Numbered from the stretch's first letter, positions 25,712-34,973 are shown. The stretch: 64,000 nucleotides of DNA from Xylophilus rhododendri (GCF_009906855.1 NZ_CP047650.1:5456001-5520000); one strand, 5' to 3'. Program-made: numbers and translations. Notes: generated from the letters alone by a model not told the origin.

Positions 25712-26562
25712 AACACCAGGCCCTGCGCGCCGAAGCGTTGCAGGCAGGACGGGCCGAGCGCGCCAGCCACCGCCAGCGCCTTGGCCAGCCCGTCGGCGAC
25801 CGCGCACAGGGGCGCCAGCACGGTGAAGCTGCGCCGGTCGGCCACGGCGCAGCGGGTGAAAGGATCGACCAGGGCGCAGCGGTCCGGCCGGCCGGGCATC
25901 TCGGAGAAGTAGCGCGCCGAAGTGGCCGCCGCGCCGTCGCACAGAAGGCCGGCGAACCGCAGGCGCGCGGGCGCCCGCGGATCGCGCACATGCAGCGGGC
26001 GAGGCACCGGGCCCAGCACACGCAGGTCGCCGCCGGCATTGACCACCGCGCAACGCACGCCGGCCGCGGCCAGTGCGTCGATCGCCCGGTCGACGGCGAA
26101 GCCCTTGGCGATGCCGCCCAGGTCCAGGCAGACGGGCCGGTGCAGGCGGACCTCGCCGCGGCCGGCATCGATGCCCAGATGCTGCGCGCCGCCACCTGCC
26201 TGCGCGGCTGGCCGGCGTCCGTGCGGGGCGCCCGGCAGCATGCCCCAGGCCTGCAGCGTGCCGCCCACGCCGCAGTCGAAACAACCGCCGGTGGCGCCGT
26301 GGAGCTCCTGCGCCAGCAACAGGACCTCGGCCGTCCACCGGTCCACCGGGATCACGCTGCCGGCGCCAGCCGCGTTGATGCGCGACAGGTCGCTCGCCGG
26401 CGCATGGAAGGACATGGCATGCTCAACCCGGCCGATGGCGGCGAAGGCCTGCTCCACCGCCGCCAGCACGGCGGCCCGTGCGCCAGCTTCCTCGCAGGCC
26501 GCGCCGATCTCGACATAGGTGCCCAGGGCAGGGCGGCAGCGGCGCAGCAGCAGTTCGGGCAC
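25708..26562 (-). CDS. apbE: ApbE-type FAD:protein FMN transferase
   Basis: A 284-residue ApbE-family enzyme, which attaches FMN covalently to Thr/Ser of periplasmic flavoproteins. RRCRPALGTYVEI near the start, HAMSFHAPASDLSRIN, and GVGGTLQAWGM are family blocks. LDLGGIAKGFAVDRAIDAL carries the strongly conserved GxIAKGxxVD core. There is no export signal at the chosen GTG start (26562; a TTG at 26568 overlaps the preceding stop), so either maturation is cytoplasmic or the start is misread. Its likely target is the FMN-binding protein encoded just upstream. Confidence 0.88.
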   Translation of the reverse strand: MPELLLRRCRPALGTYVEIGAACEEAGARAAVLAAVEQAFAAIGRVEHAMSFHAPASDLSRINAAGAGSVIPVDRWTAEVLLLAQELHGATGGCFDCGVGGTLQAWGMLPGAPHGRRPAAQAGGGAQHLGIDAGRGEVRLHRPVCLDLGGIAKGFAVDRAIDALAAAGVRCAVVNAGGDLRVLGPVPRPLHVRDPRAPARLRFAGLLCDGAAATSARYFSEMPGRPDRCALVDPFTRCAVADRRSFTVLAPLCAVADGLAKALAVAGALGPSCLQRFGAQGLVL

Positions 26563-26564
26563 GG

Positions 26565-27104
26565 TCAACGCGCCTGCAGCACCAGCCGGTATGCCGCCAG
26601 CACCCGCTTGACGCCATCGGCCACATGCTTGGCCGACAGCGTGGCGCCGCCGATGTTCTGCACATCGCGGCCGAGCTGCAGCGGCGCCTCGACCGTCTTG
26701 CCGACAAACTGTGCCAGCCATTTCTGTTCGGCGACCTCGTAGCCATAGGACTCGCGGTATTCGAGCACCTCGACCCGCCGCACGCTGCCGTCGGCGTTGA
26801 TGCCCACCGCATAGGTGACGAATTCGTGTTTGCCCACCACCTCGTCGACCACGAACCAGCTGCCGTCCGCCGTCTTCCAGATGCGGTTGCCCTGGAAGGG
26901 CAGCGATACCGAGGATGCCGCGCGCAAGACCTCCTGCTGCGCCGCGGTGAGCGCCACCGGATGGGGCGTGAGGGCCAGCGCGCCGAACATCTCCCGCTGG
27001 GCCTGTTCGACCGACACATAGATCCTGGCCTGCGCGGCGACCGGCGCCAGCGCCGCGCCCAGGGCGGCCAGCGGCAGGGCGCTGCCGGCGGGAAACCATT
27101 GCAT
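26565..27104 (-). CDS. Periplasmic FMN-binding-domain protein, probable ApbE substrate
   Basis: A 179-residue exported protein (signal peptide ending VAAQA-RIY) with a C-terminal FMN-binding domain. DVQNIGGATLSAKHVADGVK (about residues 145-165) matches the D-x-x-[ST]-G-A-[TS] type flavinylation site of NqrC/RnfG domains, with the Thr in GGATL as likely acceptor. Upstream, VEVLEYRESYGYEV is the preceding conserved strand. It sits between the outer-membrane barrel gene and apbE, which implies that apbE serves this protein. Confidence 0.85.
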   Translation of the reverse strand: MQWFPAGSALPLAALGAALAPVAAQARIYVSVEQAQREMFGALALTPHPVALTAAQQEVLRAASSVSLPFQGNRIWKTADGSWFVVDEVVGKHEFVTYAVGINADGSVRRVEVLEYRESYGYEVAEQKWLAQFVGKTVEAPLQLGRDVQNIGGATLSAKHVADGVKRVLAAYRLVLQAR

Positions 27105-27114
27105 GCGAGGGCTC

Positions 27115-28047
27115 CTAGTTCAGCAGATAGCCGACCTTGAGCATGATCTGGTCGCGGCCGTGGCTGTCCCAGACATGGCCGAGCGAGCAGTCGGCCGTGC
27201 CGCCGCCATAGCAGCTGCCGCCCACCTGGTGGCGCCAGGCGGCGGTCAGCCACCAGCGTTCGGCGCTGTAGTGCACGTTGGGGCCGATGAAGTTGGCGGT
27301 CTGCGTGTGCTGCTCGAAGCGGTAGCCGTCGTGGTCGGTGTGCAGCCGGCCTTCGAAGCCGGCCGACCAGCGCGGCGCGAAACGGTAGCTGGCGCCGTAG
27401 AGCAGGTCGGCCATCGAGTTGCGGATGATGCCGTTGGCCGGGTCGTATTTCTCGCGCTCCATCTCGACCAATGCGTTGGCCGCGAGGACCAGCCGGTCGT
27501 CCAGGAAATTGGACTGCAGCAGCAGCCGGAACTCCAGTGAATCCTCCAGCTTGCCCCAGGTCGGCTCGACATACAGGCCGACACCGACGGGTGAAGTCAC
27601 CGGGTTGGAAATACGCCAGATCGCTTCCAGCGAGGCACCGTCGATGCCGCTGCGGCGGTAAGCGCCGCCGCTGCTGGCGGTGCCGGGCACGCCGAAGCCG
27701 GCGGTGCAGGGCGTGGTGGCGCAGACTTCGTCGCTGAGATAGTTGTCCTGCGCGCGGATCGAGAAGGCATTCAGGTAGGCGCCGATCTGAAAATCATCGC
27801 TCAGGCCGTATTCGATTTCCGTGCGGTATTGGTTCCAGTCGTATCGGCCCACCGCCTGGCGGTGCGTCATATCGACTCTTTGTTCCACTTCGGCTTTTCC
27901 CCGCGGTTGCAGGTCGAGTGAATAAAGCCAGCCGAATATGCCTTCACCAGCGAATGCCGGCGCCCCGAATGAACCGCCGGCAAAGGCCAGGACGAGAGCG
28001 GGCGCCCCGCGCCAGGCGGCCGCCGCGATGGAGGAAATCGAAATCAA
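27115..28047 (-). CDS. Outer-membrane beta-barrel-like protein (DUF6662 type)
   Basis: A 310-residue exported protein: signal peptide to about residue 33 (GAPAFA-GEG), then alternating amphipathic strands ending in an aromatic/hydrophobic terminal strand (DQIMLKVGYLLN), which suggests an outer-membrane barrel. Opening with GEGIFGWLYSLDLQPRGKAE resembles the DUF6662 family. CATTPC and SCYGGGTADCS supply two possible loop disulfides. It is the first gene of the barrel, FMN-binding, ApbE, cytochrome-like set, with an 11-nt gap to the next gene. Function is unknown. Confidence 0.65.
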   Translation of the reverse strand: MISISSIAAAAWRGAPALVLAFAGGSFGAPAFAGEGIFGWLYSLDLQPRGKAEVEQRVDMTHRQAVGRYDWNQYRTEIEYGLSDDFQIGAYLNAFSIRAQDNYLSDEVCATTPCTAGFGVPGTASSGGAYRRSGIDGASLEAIWRISNPVTSPVGVGLYVEPTWGKLEDSLEFRLLLQSNFLDDRLVLAANALVEMEREKYDPANGIIRNSMADLLYGASYRFAPRWSAGFEGRLHTDHDGYRFEQHTQTANFIGPNVHYSAERWWLTAAWRHQVGGSCYGGGTADCSLGHVWDSHGRDQIMLKVGYLLN

Positions 28048-28179
28048 GAGAACATCTCCCGTCTTGTTGGATAAGACGTGTTCTCATTCTAGGGAGCCGG
28101 ATTTCGATAATGGTTTATTAAATCGAGATGCTGCGTTCTGATTTAAATATGTAGTGTCGACCGAATCGAAGCGCTCGAA

Positions 28180-30102
28180 TCAGGCCAGGCTCGGCTGCGT
28201 CTGCACGGCCGTGAGGTAACCGACCGCCGCGCCCGAACGCTGCTTGTAGTTGGCATCGATCAGCGGACCCAGCGGACCCTTGACCTTGGCGTGGATGGCG
28301 CCCCAGTCGCCGGCATGCTGGAAGTTGCTCATCACATAGGTCCAGCCGTGGATCTCGTCGACCGCATGCAGACCGGTCGATTCGCCGCCCGAGGGGATGG
28401 ACATCACACGCGCGAGCTTCTTGGTGTCGATGTTGTAGGCCCACAGGAAGTTGTTGACGTGCTGGCCGCTGTCCTCGCCGATGAAGAGGGTGCGCATCTT
28501 CTCGGAGAACTTCAGGTTGTCCGGGTTGGCGATGCGGTCGGGGTTGGCGGTGTTGCCCAGGGCGTCGGAAGCGATGTCCTCGCCCACGATCAGGGCGCGG
28601 GTGCGCACCGGCATCCATTCGCTGGCGATGGCCTGGCCGCTGGTGTCGCTCACGCCGCCGGCCAGGTCGTGGGCGAAGACGCCGCCGGCCTGCAAGGCCT
28701 TGTCCACCGTGATGTTGTGCGACTCGCGCCAGGCCGCATGGCCGCGCACCATCGAGGTCTGGATGTTCTGCAGGGCCGAATAGGCCACCTTGTCGCGCAC
28801 GTTGACGGTGGTGCCTTCGAGCTTGGTGAAACCCATGCTGGCGCCCATCAGGTTGGCGTAGCGGTGGGTCTCCAGGAAGGCGGCGGCCTTCTCCATGCCG
28901 GGCTCGACCCGGATCCAGTTGGGGATGCCGTCCACGATCACCTTGGTGTAGCTCTTGTCGCCCGGATCGGTCTTGCTGACGGCCATGATGTCGCTGGGCC
29001 GCAGGGCGGTGAGGGACTCGATCTCGTCGCTGGTCGCATGGCCCAGGCGCACCCACTGCAGGGCGGCGCCGGGCGCCTGCGGGTCGAGCGAGAAGCCCGG
29101 GCCCAGCCTGGCGACGTAGAGCGTGCCGGCGGAGAGGTCCTTCTCGCGGTCGGCCACGAACACGAAGAGGCCGCCGTTGGTGTAGTCGTCGCCCATCAGC
29201 ACGGTGCGCTGGTCGGGCATCACCTGCACCAGCTCGTGCGAGATGCGGCCCAGGCAGTAGTGCTTCTTCACCCGGCCGGTGCCGTCGGGGTTCACCGTGA
29301 TCTCGGGCAGGTGGCCGTAGTGGTAGGGGTTGGCCACGGATGCGTCGCCGAAGGTGTTCAGGCTGTAGGCCTTGAACTGGGAGGTGGTCGCGGCGAAGGG
29401 GGCGTCGGGCTCGTACTCCTCGCTGGAGAGGTGGGTGTTCCAGGGCGAGAGGCTGGCGCCGCAGGTGATCCACAGGCCGTGGGCCGATGCCATGTCCACG
29501 TTGTGGTACTTGACCAGGCTCAGCTTGCCGGTGGCCGGGTCCTGGTCGAGCGTGAGCACGGCGATGGGCGAGGGCAGGGTGGCGTAGGTGCTCTCGCCCT
29601 TCAGGTTGCGGGTGTTGTATTCGAACTGGACGACGGCGAAGACGGTGTTGCCCTTCACGCCGGCCACCTGCGCGCCGGGGATGGTGAGCAGCGAGGTGCC
29701 GTCGGGCGAGTCGGAGAAGAACTGGCGTTCCTTGCCGGGCACCGAGCGGTCGATGATGGGCTGGCCCTTCATGTCCACATAGCCGCCGGCCAGCACCTGG
29801 CCGCCCTTGCCGTCGGGCACCAGGTCGCCGGTCACGAAGAAGGGCTGGTAGGCCAGCTGGTAGTCGCGCCGTGTGCCGTCGGCCAGCAGCACGTTCATGC
29901 TGGAGCCGACGCTGGTGGTGGCCATGGCGGCCGGGTCGGCCAGGCTGGGCGCGGCCATGCCGGTGAACTCCACCGATCGCACCCGCGCGCTGCGGTCGCC
30001 CGCCGCCGTGGCGCAGCCTTGCAGCGCGGCGCCCAGGGGCAGCAGCGGAACGCCGGTGATGAACTTCAGGGCCAGGCGGCGGGAGCGCTTGAGGGTCATC
30101 AT
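28180..30102 (-). CDS. PhoX-family alkaline phosphatase (DUF839)
   Basis: A 640-residue protein. The leader has a twin-arginine type motif (KRSRRLALKF) and a lipobox-like LQGCAT, so it is exported folded and may be lipid-anchored. The body matches PhoX/DUF839: NVDMASAHGLWITCGASLSPWNTHLSSEE, HLPEITVNPDGTGRVKKHYC, GDDYTNGGLFVFVADREKDL, and a late LFIGEDSGQHVNNFLWAYN. PhoX enzymes are Ca/Fe-dependent phosphomonoesterases of the periplasm. No clear Pho box was seen upstream. Whether it is a true phosphatase or a DUF839 relative is open. Confidence 0.85.
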   Translation of the reverse strand: MMTLKRSRRLALKFITGVPLLPLGAALQGCATAAGDRSARVRSVEFTGMAAPSLADPAAMATTSVGSSMNVLLADGTRRDYQLAYQPFFVTGDLVPDGKGGQVLAGGYVDMKGQPIIDRSVPGKERQFFSDSPDGTSLLTIPGAQVAGVKGNTVFAVVQFEYNTRNLKGESTYATLPSPIAVLTLDQDPATGKLSLVKYHNVDMASAHGLWITCGASLSPWNTHLSSEEYEPDAPFAATTSQFKAYSLNTFGDASVANPYHYGHLPEITVNPDGTGRVKKHYCLGRISHELVQVMPDQRTVLMGDDYTNGGLFVFVADREKDLSAGTLYVARLGPGFSLDPQAPGAALQWVRLGHATSDEIESLTALRPSDIMAVSKTDPGDKSYTKVIVDGIPNWIRVEPGMEKAAAFLETHRYANLMGASMGFTKLEGTTVNVRDKVAYSALQNIQTSMVRGHAAWRESHNITVDKALQAGGVFAHDLAGGVSDTSGQAIASEWMPVRTRALIVGEDIASDALGNTANPDRIANPDNLKFSEKMRTLFIGEDSGQHVNNFLWAYNIDTKKLARVMSIPSGGESTGLHAVDEIHGWTYVMSNFQHAGDWGAIHAKVKGPLGPLIDANYKQRSGAAVGYLTAVQTQPSLA

Positions 30103-30156
30103 CGTGTCGTTTTCGTCGGGTGGATCTGGCGGGGACGTGGTGGCCCCGCGCGAATG

Positions 30157-31077
30157 CTAGGCCGCGCGCATGACGGTTTGTTGAATGCCCGGGCCATGCT
30201 CGCTCTGCCCCAGCAGCCAGGAACGGAAGATCTGCAGCGGCTTCATGCCCGCGGCCTCTTCCGGATAGACCAGGTAGTAGCCCTTGCTGTAGCGCAGCTG
30301 CCGGCGCGACAGCCGGCGCAGCCGGCCGGCGGCCACGTGGTCCTCGGCCATGTAGCCCGGCAGCAGCACCACGCCCATGCCGGCGACGGCGGCATTGAGG
30401 GCCATCGACATGATTTCGTAGCGCGGGCCGTCGCGCCCGGCGCCGCCCGGTATGCCGTCCTGGATGAACCATTCGTCCCAGACGCCGGGCAGGGTGCCGT
30501 GCTGGATGAGCGCGGCGCGCGGCGTATCGGCATCCAGGGTCCGGCCGTGAAGCCCGGTCCAGGACGGCGCGGCGTAGGGCGACAGCACCAGCGGCAGCAC
30601 GAAGTCGCAGCGCAGGCCGGGGCGCTGGCCGTCGCTGAATTCCAGCGAGGCATCGATCGGGCTGGCGCTGAAATCCACCGGCCCCACCCGGGTGCCGAGG
30701 TTGAGGGTGATCTCGCCATGCTCGCGGGTGAAATCGGGCAGGCGCGGAATCAGCCAGTACGCGCCCACCGAGGCGCCCACCGACAGCGCCAGCGCGCCGC
30801 CGCGGCCCTTGAAGGCCATGACGTTGGCGGTGGCGCGGTCTAGGCGCTGCAGCAGGGGCGCGATCTCGTCGAGGTAGTAGCGGCCGGCGTCGGTCAGGGC
30901 CAGGGCCTCGCGGCGGCGGATGAAGAGCTTCACGTCCAGCCGCTGCTCCAGCGCCTGGATCTGGCGGCTGACTGCGCCCTGGGTCAGGTGCAGCTCGTGC
31001 GCCGCGCCGGTGAAGGAGCGCAGGCGCGCGCTGGCTTCCAGGCACAGCAGGGACATGGTGGAGGGCGCTCTAAACAT
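30157..31077 (-). CDS. LysR-family regulator (GcvA-like), divergent from a Bug/D-aminoacylase pair
   Basis: A 306-residue LysR protein. The helix-turn-helix LRSFTGAAHELHLTQGAVSR and QIQALEQRLDVKLFIRR is of the GcvA/AmpR subtype, with the effector domain from about residue 95. ATG 31077 (MFRAPST) was chosen over 31098. It is divergent from the receptor/deacylase genes, and the shared 185-nt region contains three GTGCATGA copies. It therefore probably controls them. The inducer is unknown. Confidence 0.9.
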   Translation of the reverse strand: MFRAPSTMSLLCLEASARLRSFTGAAHELHLTQGAVSRQIQALEQRLDVKLFIRRREALALTDAGRYYLDEIAPLLQRLDRATANVMAFKGRGGALALSVGASVGAYWLIPRLPDFTREHGEITLNLGTRVGPVDFSASPIDASLEFSDGQRPGLRCDFVLPLVLSPYAAPSWTGLHGRTLDADTPRAALIQHGTLPGVWDEWFIQDGIPGGAGRDGPRYEIMSMALNAAVAGMGVVLLPGYMAEDHVAAGRLRRLSRRQLRYSKGYYLVYPEEAAGMKPLQIFRSWLLGQSEHGPGIQQTVMRAA

Positions 31078-31081
31078 CGTG

Positions 31082-31154
31082 GTGCATGAGAAAAGCACTT
31101 GCGAGGTGCATGAATCGGGAAATACCCGCTGGGAGGCTTCGATTCAGTGCATGA
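31082..31154. promoter_or_regulatory. Three direct GTGCATGA repeats in a LysR/Bug divergent promoter
   Basis: GTGCATGA occurs at 31082-31089, 31106-31113 and 31147-31154, and TTGCATGC follows at 31160. The second and third copies also form an imperfect inverted repeat with neighbouring GAATCG/CGATTC. This is the only repeated structure between the LysR gene and the receptor gene, so it is the candidate regulator-binding array. Confidence 0.5.
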
Positions 31155-31262
31155 GCAAATTGCATGCTAGGCCGAGGATTCGTGGTTTGCCCGAGCGGGG
31201 CCCGGCGGCCGAACATGCGCCGCATCGCAACATCACCCAAGTCGAAGAAAGGTGCAGGCCCC

Positions 31263-32264
31263 ATGAGCTCCCATCGCCACGCCAGCGGACTGTCCCGCCG
31301 CCAAATCCTGCAGGCCCTGCCGGCCGCCGCCGCGCTCGCCGCTTCCCCGCTGGTGCGGGCCGCGGGTTATCCGGAACGGCCGATCCGCCTGGTCGTGCCC
31401 TCGGCCGCCGGCGGCTCGCCGGACGCCATCTGCCGTGTCATCGCCAATGCGCTGCAGAGCACCATGGGCGCCACCTTCGTCATCGACAACAAGCCCGGCG
31501 CCAGCGGCAACATCGGCATCGTGGACGTGGCCCATGCGGCCGGCGACGGCTACACCCTGGGTTATGCCAACGTGGGCACGCTGGCGATCAACAAGTCGCT
31601 CTTTTCCAAGCTGCCCTACGACGCCGAGAAACAGCTCGCGCCGGTCGCCCTGCTGGGCTTCGTGCAGAACGCCCTGGTGGTGCGCAAGGAGCTGGGCGTG
31701 AACAGCGTCAAGGAGCTGATCGCGCTGGCCAAGGCCAAGCCGGGCACGCTGAGCATGGGCTCGGCCGGCAGCGGCACCACCGGCCACCTGGGCGGCGAAC
31801 TCTTCAAGACCATGACCGGCACCTACATCGTGCATGTGCCCTACCGCGGCAGCCCGCAGGCCATCCAGGACCTGATGGGCGGCCAGATCGACCTGATGTT
31901 CGACAACCTCAGCTCGATCGCCCCGCACATCCAGGCCGGCCGGCTCAAGGTGCTGGCGGTGACCGGCGCCAAACGCAGCCCGCTGTTCCCGGACATTCCC
32001 ACCGTCGCCGAATCCGGCGTGCCGGGCTACGACGTGGTCGCCTGGGGCGGGCTGGTGGCGCCGGCCGCCATGCCCAAGGCGCTGATCGCCCAGCTCAACG
32101 GCGCGATCAACACCGCCATCGCCACGCCGTCCTGCCAGGAGAAATACGCGGCCATCGGCTTCGAGACCCTGCAGGGCCCGCCGGAAGCGCTGTTCGACCG
32201 TGCTCGGCGCGAGACGCCGATCTGGGCCGATGCGGTCAAGCGCTCCGGCGCCCAGGTGGGATGA
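31263..32264 (+). CDS. Bug/TctC-family substrate-binding protein
   Basis: A 333-residue periplasmic receptor with a leader of twin-arginine look (LSRRQILQALPAAAAL, cleavage near VRA-AGY). Bug motifs: YPERPIRLVVPSAAGGSPDA, VIDNKPGASGNIGIVDVAH, GYTLGYANVGTLAINKSL, IPTVAESGVPGYDVVAWGGL. It is followed after 10 nt by an N-acyl-D-amino-acid deacylase-like gene, so the bound ligand may be an N-acyl or D-amino compound. That link is inferred from the operon. Confidence 0.92.
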   Translation: MSSHRHASGLSRRQILQALPAAAALAASPLVRAAGYPERPIRLVVPSAAGGSPDAICRVIANALQSTMGATFVIDNKPGASGNIGIVDVAHAAGDGYTLGYANVGTLAINKSLFSKLPYDAEKQLAPVALLGFVQNALVVRKELGVNSVKELIALAKAKPGTLSMGSAGSGTTGHLGGELFKTMTGTYIVHVPYRGSPQAIQDLMGGQIDLMFDNLSSIAPHIQAGRLKVLAVTGAKRSPLFPDIPTVAESGVPGYDVVAWGGLVAPAAMPKALIAQLNGAINTAIATPSCQEKYAAIGFETLQGPPEALFDRARRETPIWADAVKRSGAQVG

Positions 32265-32274
32265 AGGGCGGCCG

Positions 32275-33711
32275 ATGTTCGACCTGATCATCGAAGGCGG
32301 CACCGTCATCGACGGCAGCGCCGCGCCGCGTATGCGTGCCGATGTGGGCATCACCCAGGGCCGCATCGCCGCCATCGGCGAGCTGTCGGGCAGCGCCGCC
32401 GGCCAGCGGGTGGATGCCGGCGGGCTGATCGTGGCGCCGGGTTTCATCGACGTGCACACCCACGACGACCGCCTGCTGCTGGATGCGCCGGAGGGCGCGC
32501 ACCCCAAGCTTTCGCAAGGCGTGACCACGGTCGTCACCGGCAACTGCGGCATCAGCCTGGCGCCGCTGCTGGCGCGGCACACGCCCGTGCCGCCGCTGGA
32601 CCTGCTGGGCGAGGACGCTTGGCGCTTCGACCGCTTCGGCGACTACCTCGATGCGCTGGAACGCTCCCGCCCGGCCACCAACGCGGCCTGCCTGGTCGGC
32701 CATTCCACGCTGCGGGTGCGCCACATGGCCGACCTCGACCGGGTGGCCACCGCCGCGGAAACCGCCCTCATGGCGGCCGACATGGCCGAGGCGATGGATG
32801 CGGGCGCGATCGGCATGTCCACCGGCCTCTACTACCCGCCGGCCCGCGCCGCCAGCGCGGAGGAGGTGATCGCCGTCGGCGCGCCGCTGACCGCGGCCGG
32901 CGGCCTGGTCGCCATGCACATCCGCGACGAGGCCGACGATATCGACGAAGCCCTGCGCGAGGCGCTGCTGATAGGCCGCCGGCTCGGGGTGGACACGGTG
33001 CTTTCCCACCACAAGCTGATCGGCCGCAACAACCATGGCCGCTCCGCCGAGACCCTGGCCTTGATCGAGGCGGCCGCGGCGGGGCAGGGCGTGTGTTTCG
33101 ACTGCTATCCCTACAACGCGTCCTCCACCATGCTGCTGGCCTCGCGCATCCGGCAGTCGGACGATGTGCTGGTGACCTGGTCCCGGGCCGACCCGTCCGC
33201 CGCCGGCCGCTCGCTGTTCGAACTGGCGCGGGAGCGCGGCTGCGATCCGGTGGAACTCGCCGGGAGGCTGCAGCCGGCCGGCGCGGTGTATTTCGCGATG
33301 AGCCAGGACGATGTGAACCGCATCCTGTCGCACCCCATGGCGATGGTCGGCTCCGACGGGCTGGCCCACGATGTCAGCCCGCATCCGCGGCTGTGGGGCA
33401 GCTTCCCGCGGGTGCTGGGCCACTACGTGCGCGACCTGCGCCTGTTCTCGCTGGAGACGGCGGTGCACAAGATGACCGGGCTGAGCGCCCGCCGTTTCGG
33501 CCTGCGCGGGCGCGGCCTGCTGGCCGTCGGCCATGCGGCGGACGTGGTGCTGTTCGATGCCGCCACGGTGGCGGACCGGGCGAGCTTTGCCGAGCCGACG
33601 CTGGTCAGCGCGGGTGTCGAGGCGGTCTATGTGAACGGCTCCCTGGCCTGCAGGCGCGGCGAAACCCGCGACGTGCATGCCGGCGCCGTGCTGCGCCGCC
33701 AGAGGAACTGA
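32275..33711 (+). CDS. N-acyl-D-amino-acid deacylase-type amidohydrolase
   Basis: A 478-residue metal-dependent amidohydrolase. GGTVIDGSAAPRMRADVGI, then APGFIDVHTHDDRLLL (first metal-binding HxH, about residue 65), QGVTTVVTGNCGISLAPL (the Cys ligand typical of D-aminoacylases), later VLSHHKLIGRNNHGRS and GSDGLAHDVSPHPRLWG. The closing SARRFGLRGRGLLAVGHAAD is the family C-terminal beta-domain. It would hydrolyse N-acyl-D-amino acids in the cytoplasm. It forms a pair with the Bug receptor just upstream. Confidence 0.88.
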   Translation: MFDLIIEGGTVIDGSAAPRMRADVGITQGRIAAIGELSGSAAGQRVDAGGLIVAPGFIDVHTHDDRLLLDAPEGAHPKLSQGVTTVVTGNCGISLAPLLARHTPVPPLDLLGEDAWRFDRFGDYLDALERSRPATNAACLVGHSTLRVRHMADLDRVATAAETALMAADMAEAMDAGAIGMSTGLYYPPARAASAEEVIAVGAPLTAAGGLVAMHIRDEADDIDEALREALLIGRRLGVDTVLSHHKLIGRNNHGRSAETLALIEAAAAGQGVCFDCYPYNASSTMLLASRIRQSDDVLVTWSRADPSAAGRSLFELARERGCDPVELAGRLQPAGAVYFAMSQDDVNRILSHPMAMVGSDGLAHDVSPHPRLWGSFPRVLGHYVRDLRLFSLETAVHKMTGLSARRFGLRGRGLLAVGHAADVVLFDAATVADRASFAEPTLVSAGVEAVYVNGSLACRRGETRDVHAGAVLRRQRN

Positions 33712-33763
33712 CCCGGCAGTTCGTTAAGCTGGCGGACTCGCCCGTTTCCCAGAGTCCGCCCCG

Positions 33764-34816
33764 ATGCCCTTCATCAGCCTGCAGCACCTTCGCGGCATCG
33801 CCGCCTTGTTGGTGGTCTGCGTGCATCTCCAGCTCCAGCTCGAACGCATGGACTACCACGGCTGGTGGCCCTCCTGGGGCTATACCGGCGTGGACATCTT
33901 CTTCGTGCTCAGCGGCTTTTTGATGTGGCACACCACCGTGGGGCGGCAGCAGGGGCCGCTGAGCTTCTACCGCCGCCGCCTGGTGCGGATCGCGCCGCTG
34001 TACTGGCTGCTGACGAGTGTGGTGGTGGCCGTGCTGGTGGCGGCGCCGCAGCTGCTGCAGTCGGCACGGCTGGACTGGCTGAAGGTGGCCGGCTCCTATC
34101 TCTTCTTCTTCACGCCCTCGGCCGGCGGGCGGGTGGATCCGGTGCTGGTGGTGGGCTGGACGCTCAACTACGAAATGCTCTTCTACCTGGTCTACGGCGC
34201 AGCGCTGCTGCTGCCCGCGGCTTGGCGCTTTTGGGCGACCACGGCGACGATCGCGCTGCTCGTGGCCCTGGGCCTGGGCGGCTGGGCGACCAGGCCGGTG
34301 GCGCAGGCCTATACCTCCTCGATCATGCTGGAGTTCGTCTTCGGCATGGCGGTGGCCCGCTGGTGGCAGGGGGCCGTCGGGCGTGAGGGGCCGGCATGGA
34401 CGGGACCCTGCCTGCTGCTGGCCGGCTTCGCGGCACTGATGGCCTTCGCCGAACACGGGCCCACCGTGCCTTCGGCGCTGGCCACCGGGCTGCCCGCCAC
34501 CATGGTCGTCGCCGGCGCCCTGCTGTGGGAACGTTCCGGCCGCCTGCCGGCCTGGCGCGGGCTGCGCTGGCTGGGCGACATTTCCTACAGCGTTTACCTT
34601 TCGCATCCCATCGTGCTGTCTGCTTTCTCGCAGCTCTGGCGCCGGCTCGGGCTGCACCTGCTGCCGGGCGGCACCTGGCTGTTCGCCGTGGCGGCCGTCC
34701 TGGTCTGCGTGGCCGTCGGCGAGCTGGTCTACCGCTGGCTGGAGCTGCCGATGACGCGTCGGCTGGGGGCCTTCACCGGCGCGCGCGTGGAGCGTTCCGC
34801 AGCGCGCGAAGGCTGA
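33764..34816 (+). CDS. Acyltransferase family 3 membrane protein
   Basis: A 350-residue integral membrane acyltransferase (about ten helices). The family start is MPFISLQHLRGIAALLVVCV with its HLRGIAA motif, then GVDIFFVLSGFLMW (catalytic region), FYRRRLVRIAPLYWL, and VGWTLNYEMLFYLVYG. These enzymes O-acylate exported sugars or lipids. There is no polysaccharide cluster here, so the acceptor is unknown. It is separated from the deacylase by 52 nt and may be transcribed with it. Confidence 0.88.
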   Translation: MPFISLQHLRGIAALLVVCVHLQLQLERMDYHGWWPSWGYTGVDIFFVLSGFLMWHTTVGRQQGPLSFYRRRLVRIAPLYWLLTSVVVAVLVAAPQLLQSARLDWLKVAGSYLFFFTPSAGGRVDPVLVVGWTLNYEMLFYLVYGAALLLPAAWRFWATTATIALLVALGLGGWATRPVAQAYTSSIMLEFVFGMAVARWWQGAVGREGPAWTGPCLLLAGFAALMAFAEHGPTVPSALATGLPATMVVAGALLWERSGRLPAWRGLRWLGDISYSVYLSHPIVLSAFSQLWRRLGLHLLPGGTWLFAVAAVLVCVAVGELVYRWLELPMTRRLGAFTGARVERSAAREG

Positions 34817-34879
34817 GGCCGTGTATCGGCCTGATGTGGGATTTATGTCCCTCCCGTGAAAATTTGATTGATAGGAGTT

Positions 34880-34900
34880 CGCATTCGCAAATAGAATGCG
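34880..34900. promoter_or_regulatory. Inverted repeat before the siderophore receptor (arms CGCATTC/GAATGCG)
   Basis: CGCATTC (34880-34886) and GAATGCG (34894-34900) form a 7-7-7 dyad about 75 nt before the receptor ATG. Its size and the A/T-rich centre (GCAAATA) are compatible with a Fur-type operator, although it does not match the canonical GATAATGAT hexamers closely. Iron control is expected from the downstream genes. Confidence 0.45.
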
Positions 34901-34973
34901 CCCGCGTTCGAAGATGGGGGGAGGGACTCCTCGCTGGGACGTTTTTCATCAAAACACGAGGGGATTCCATTCC

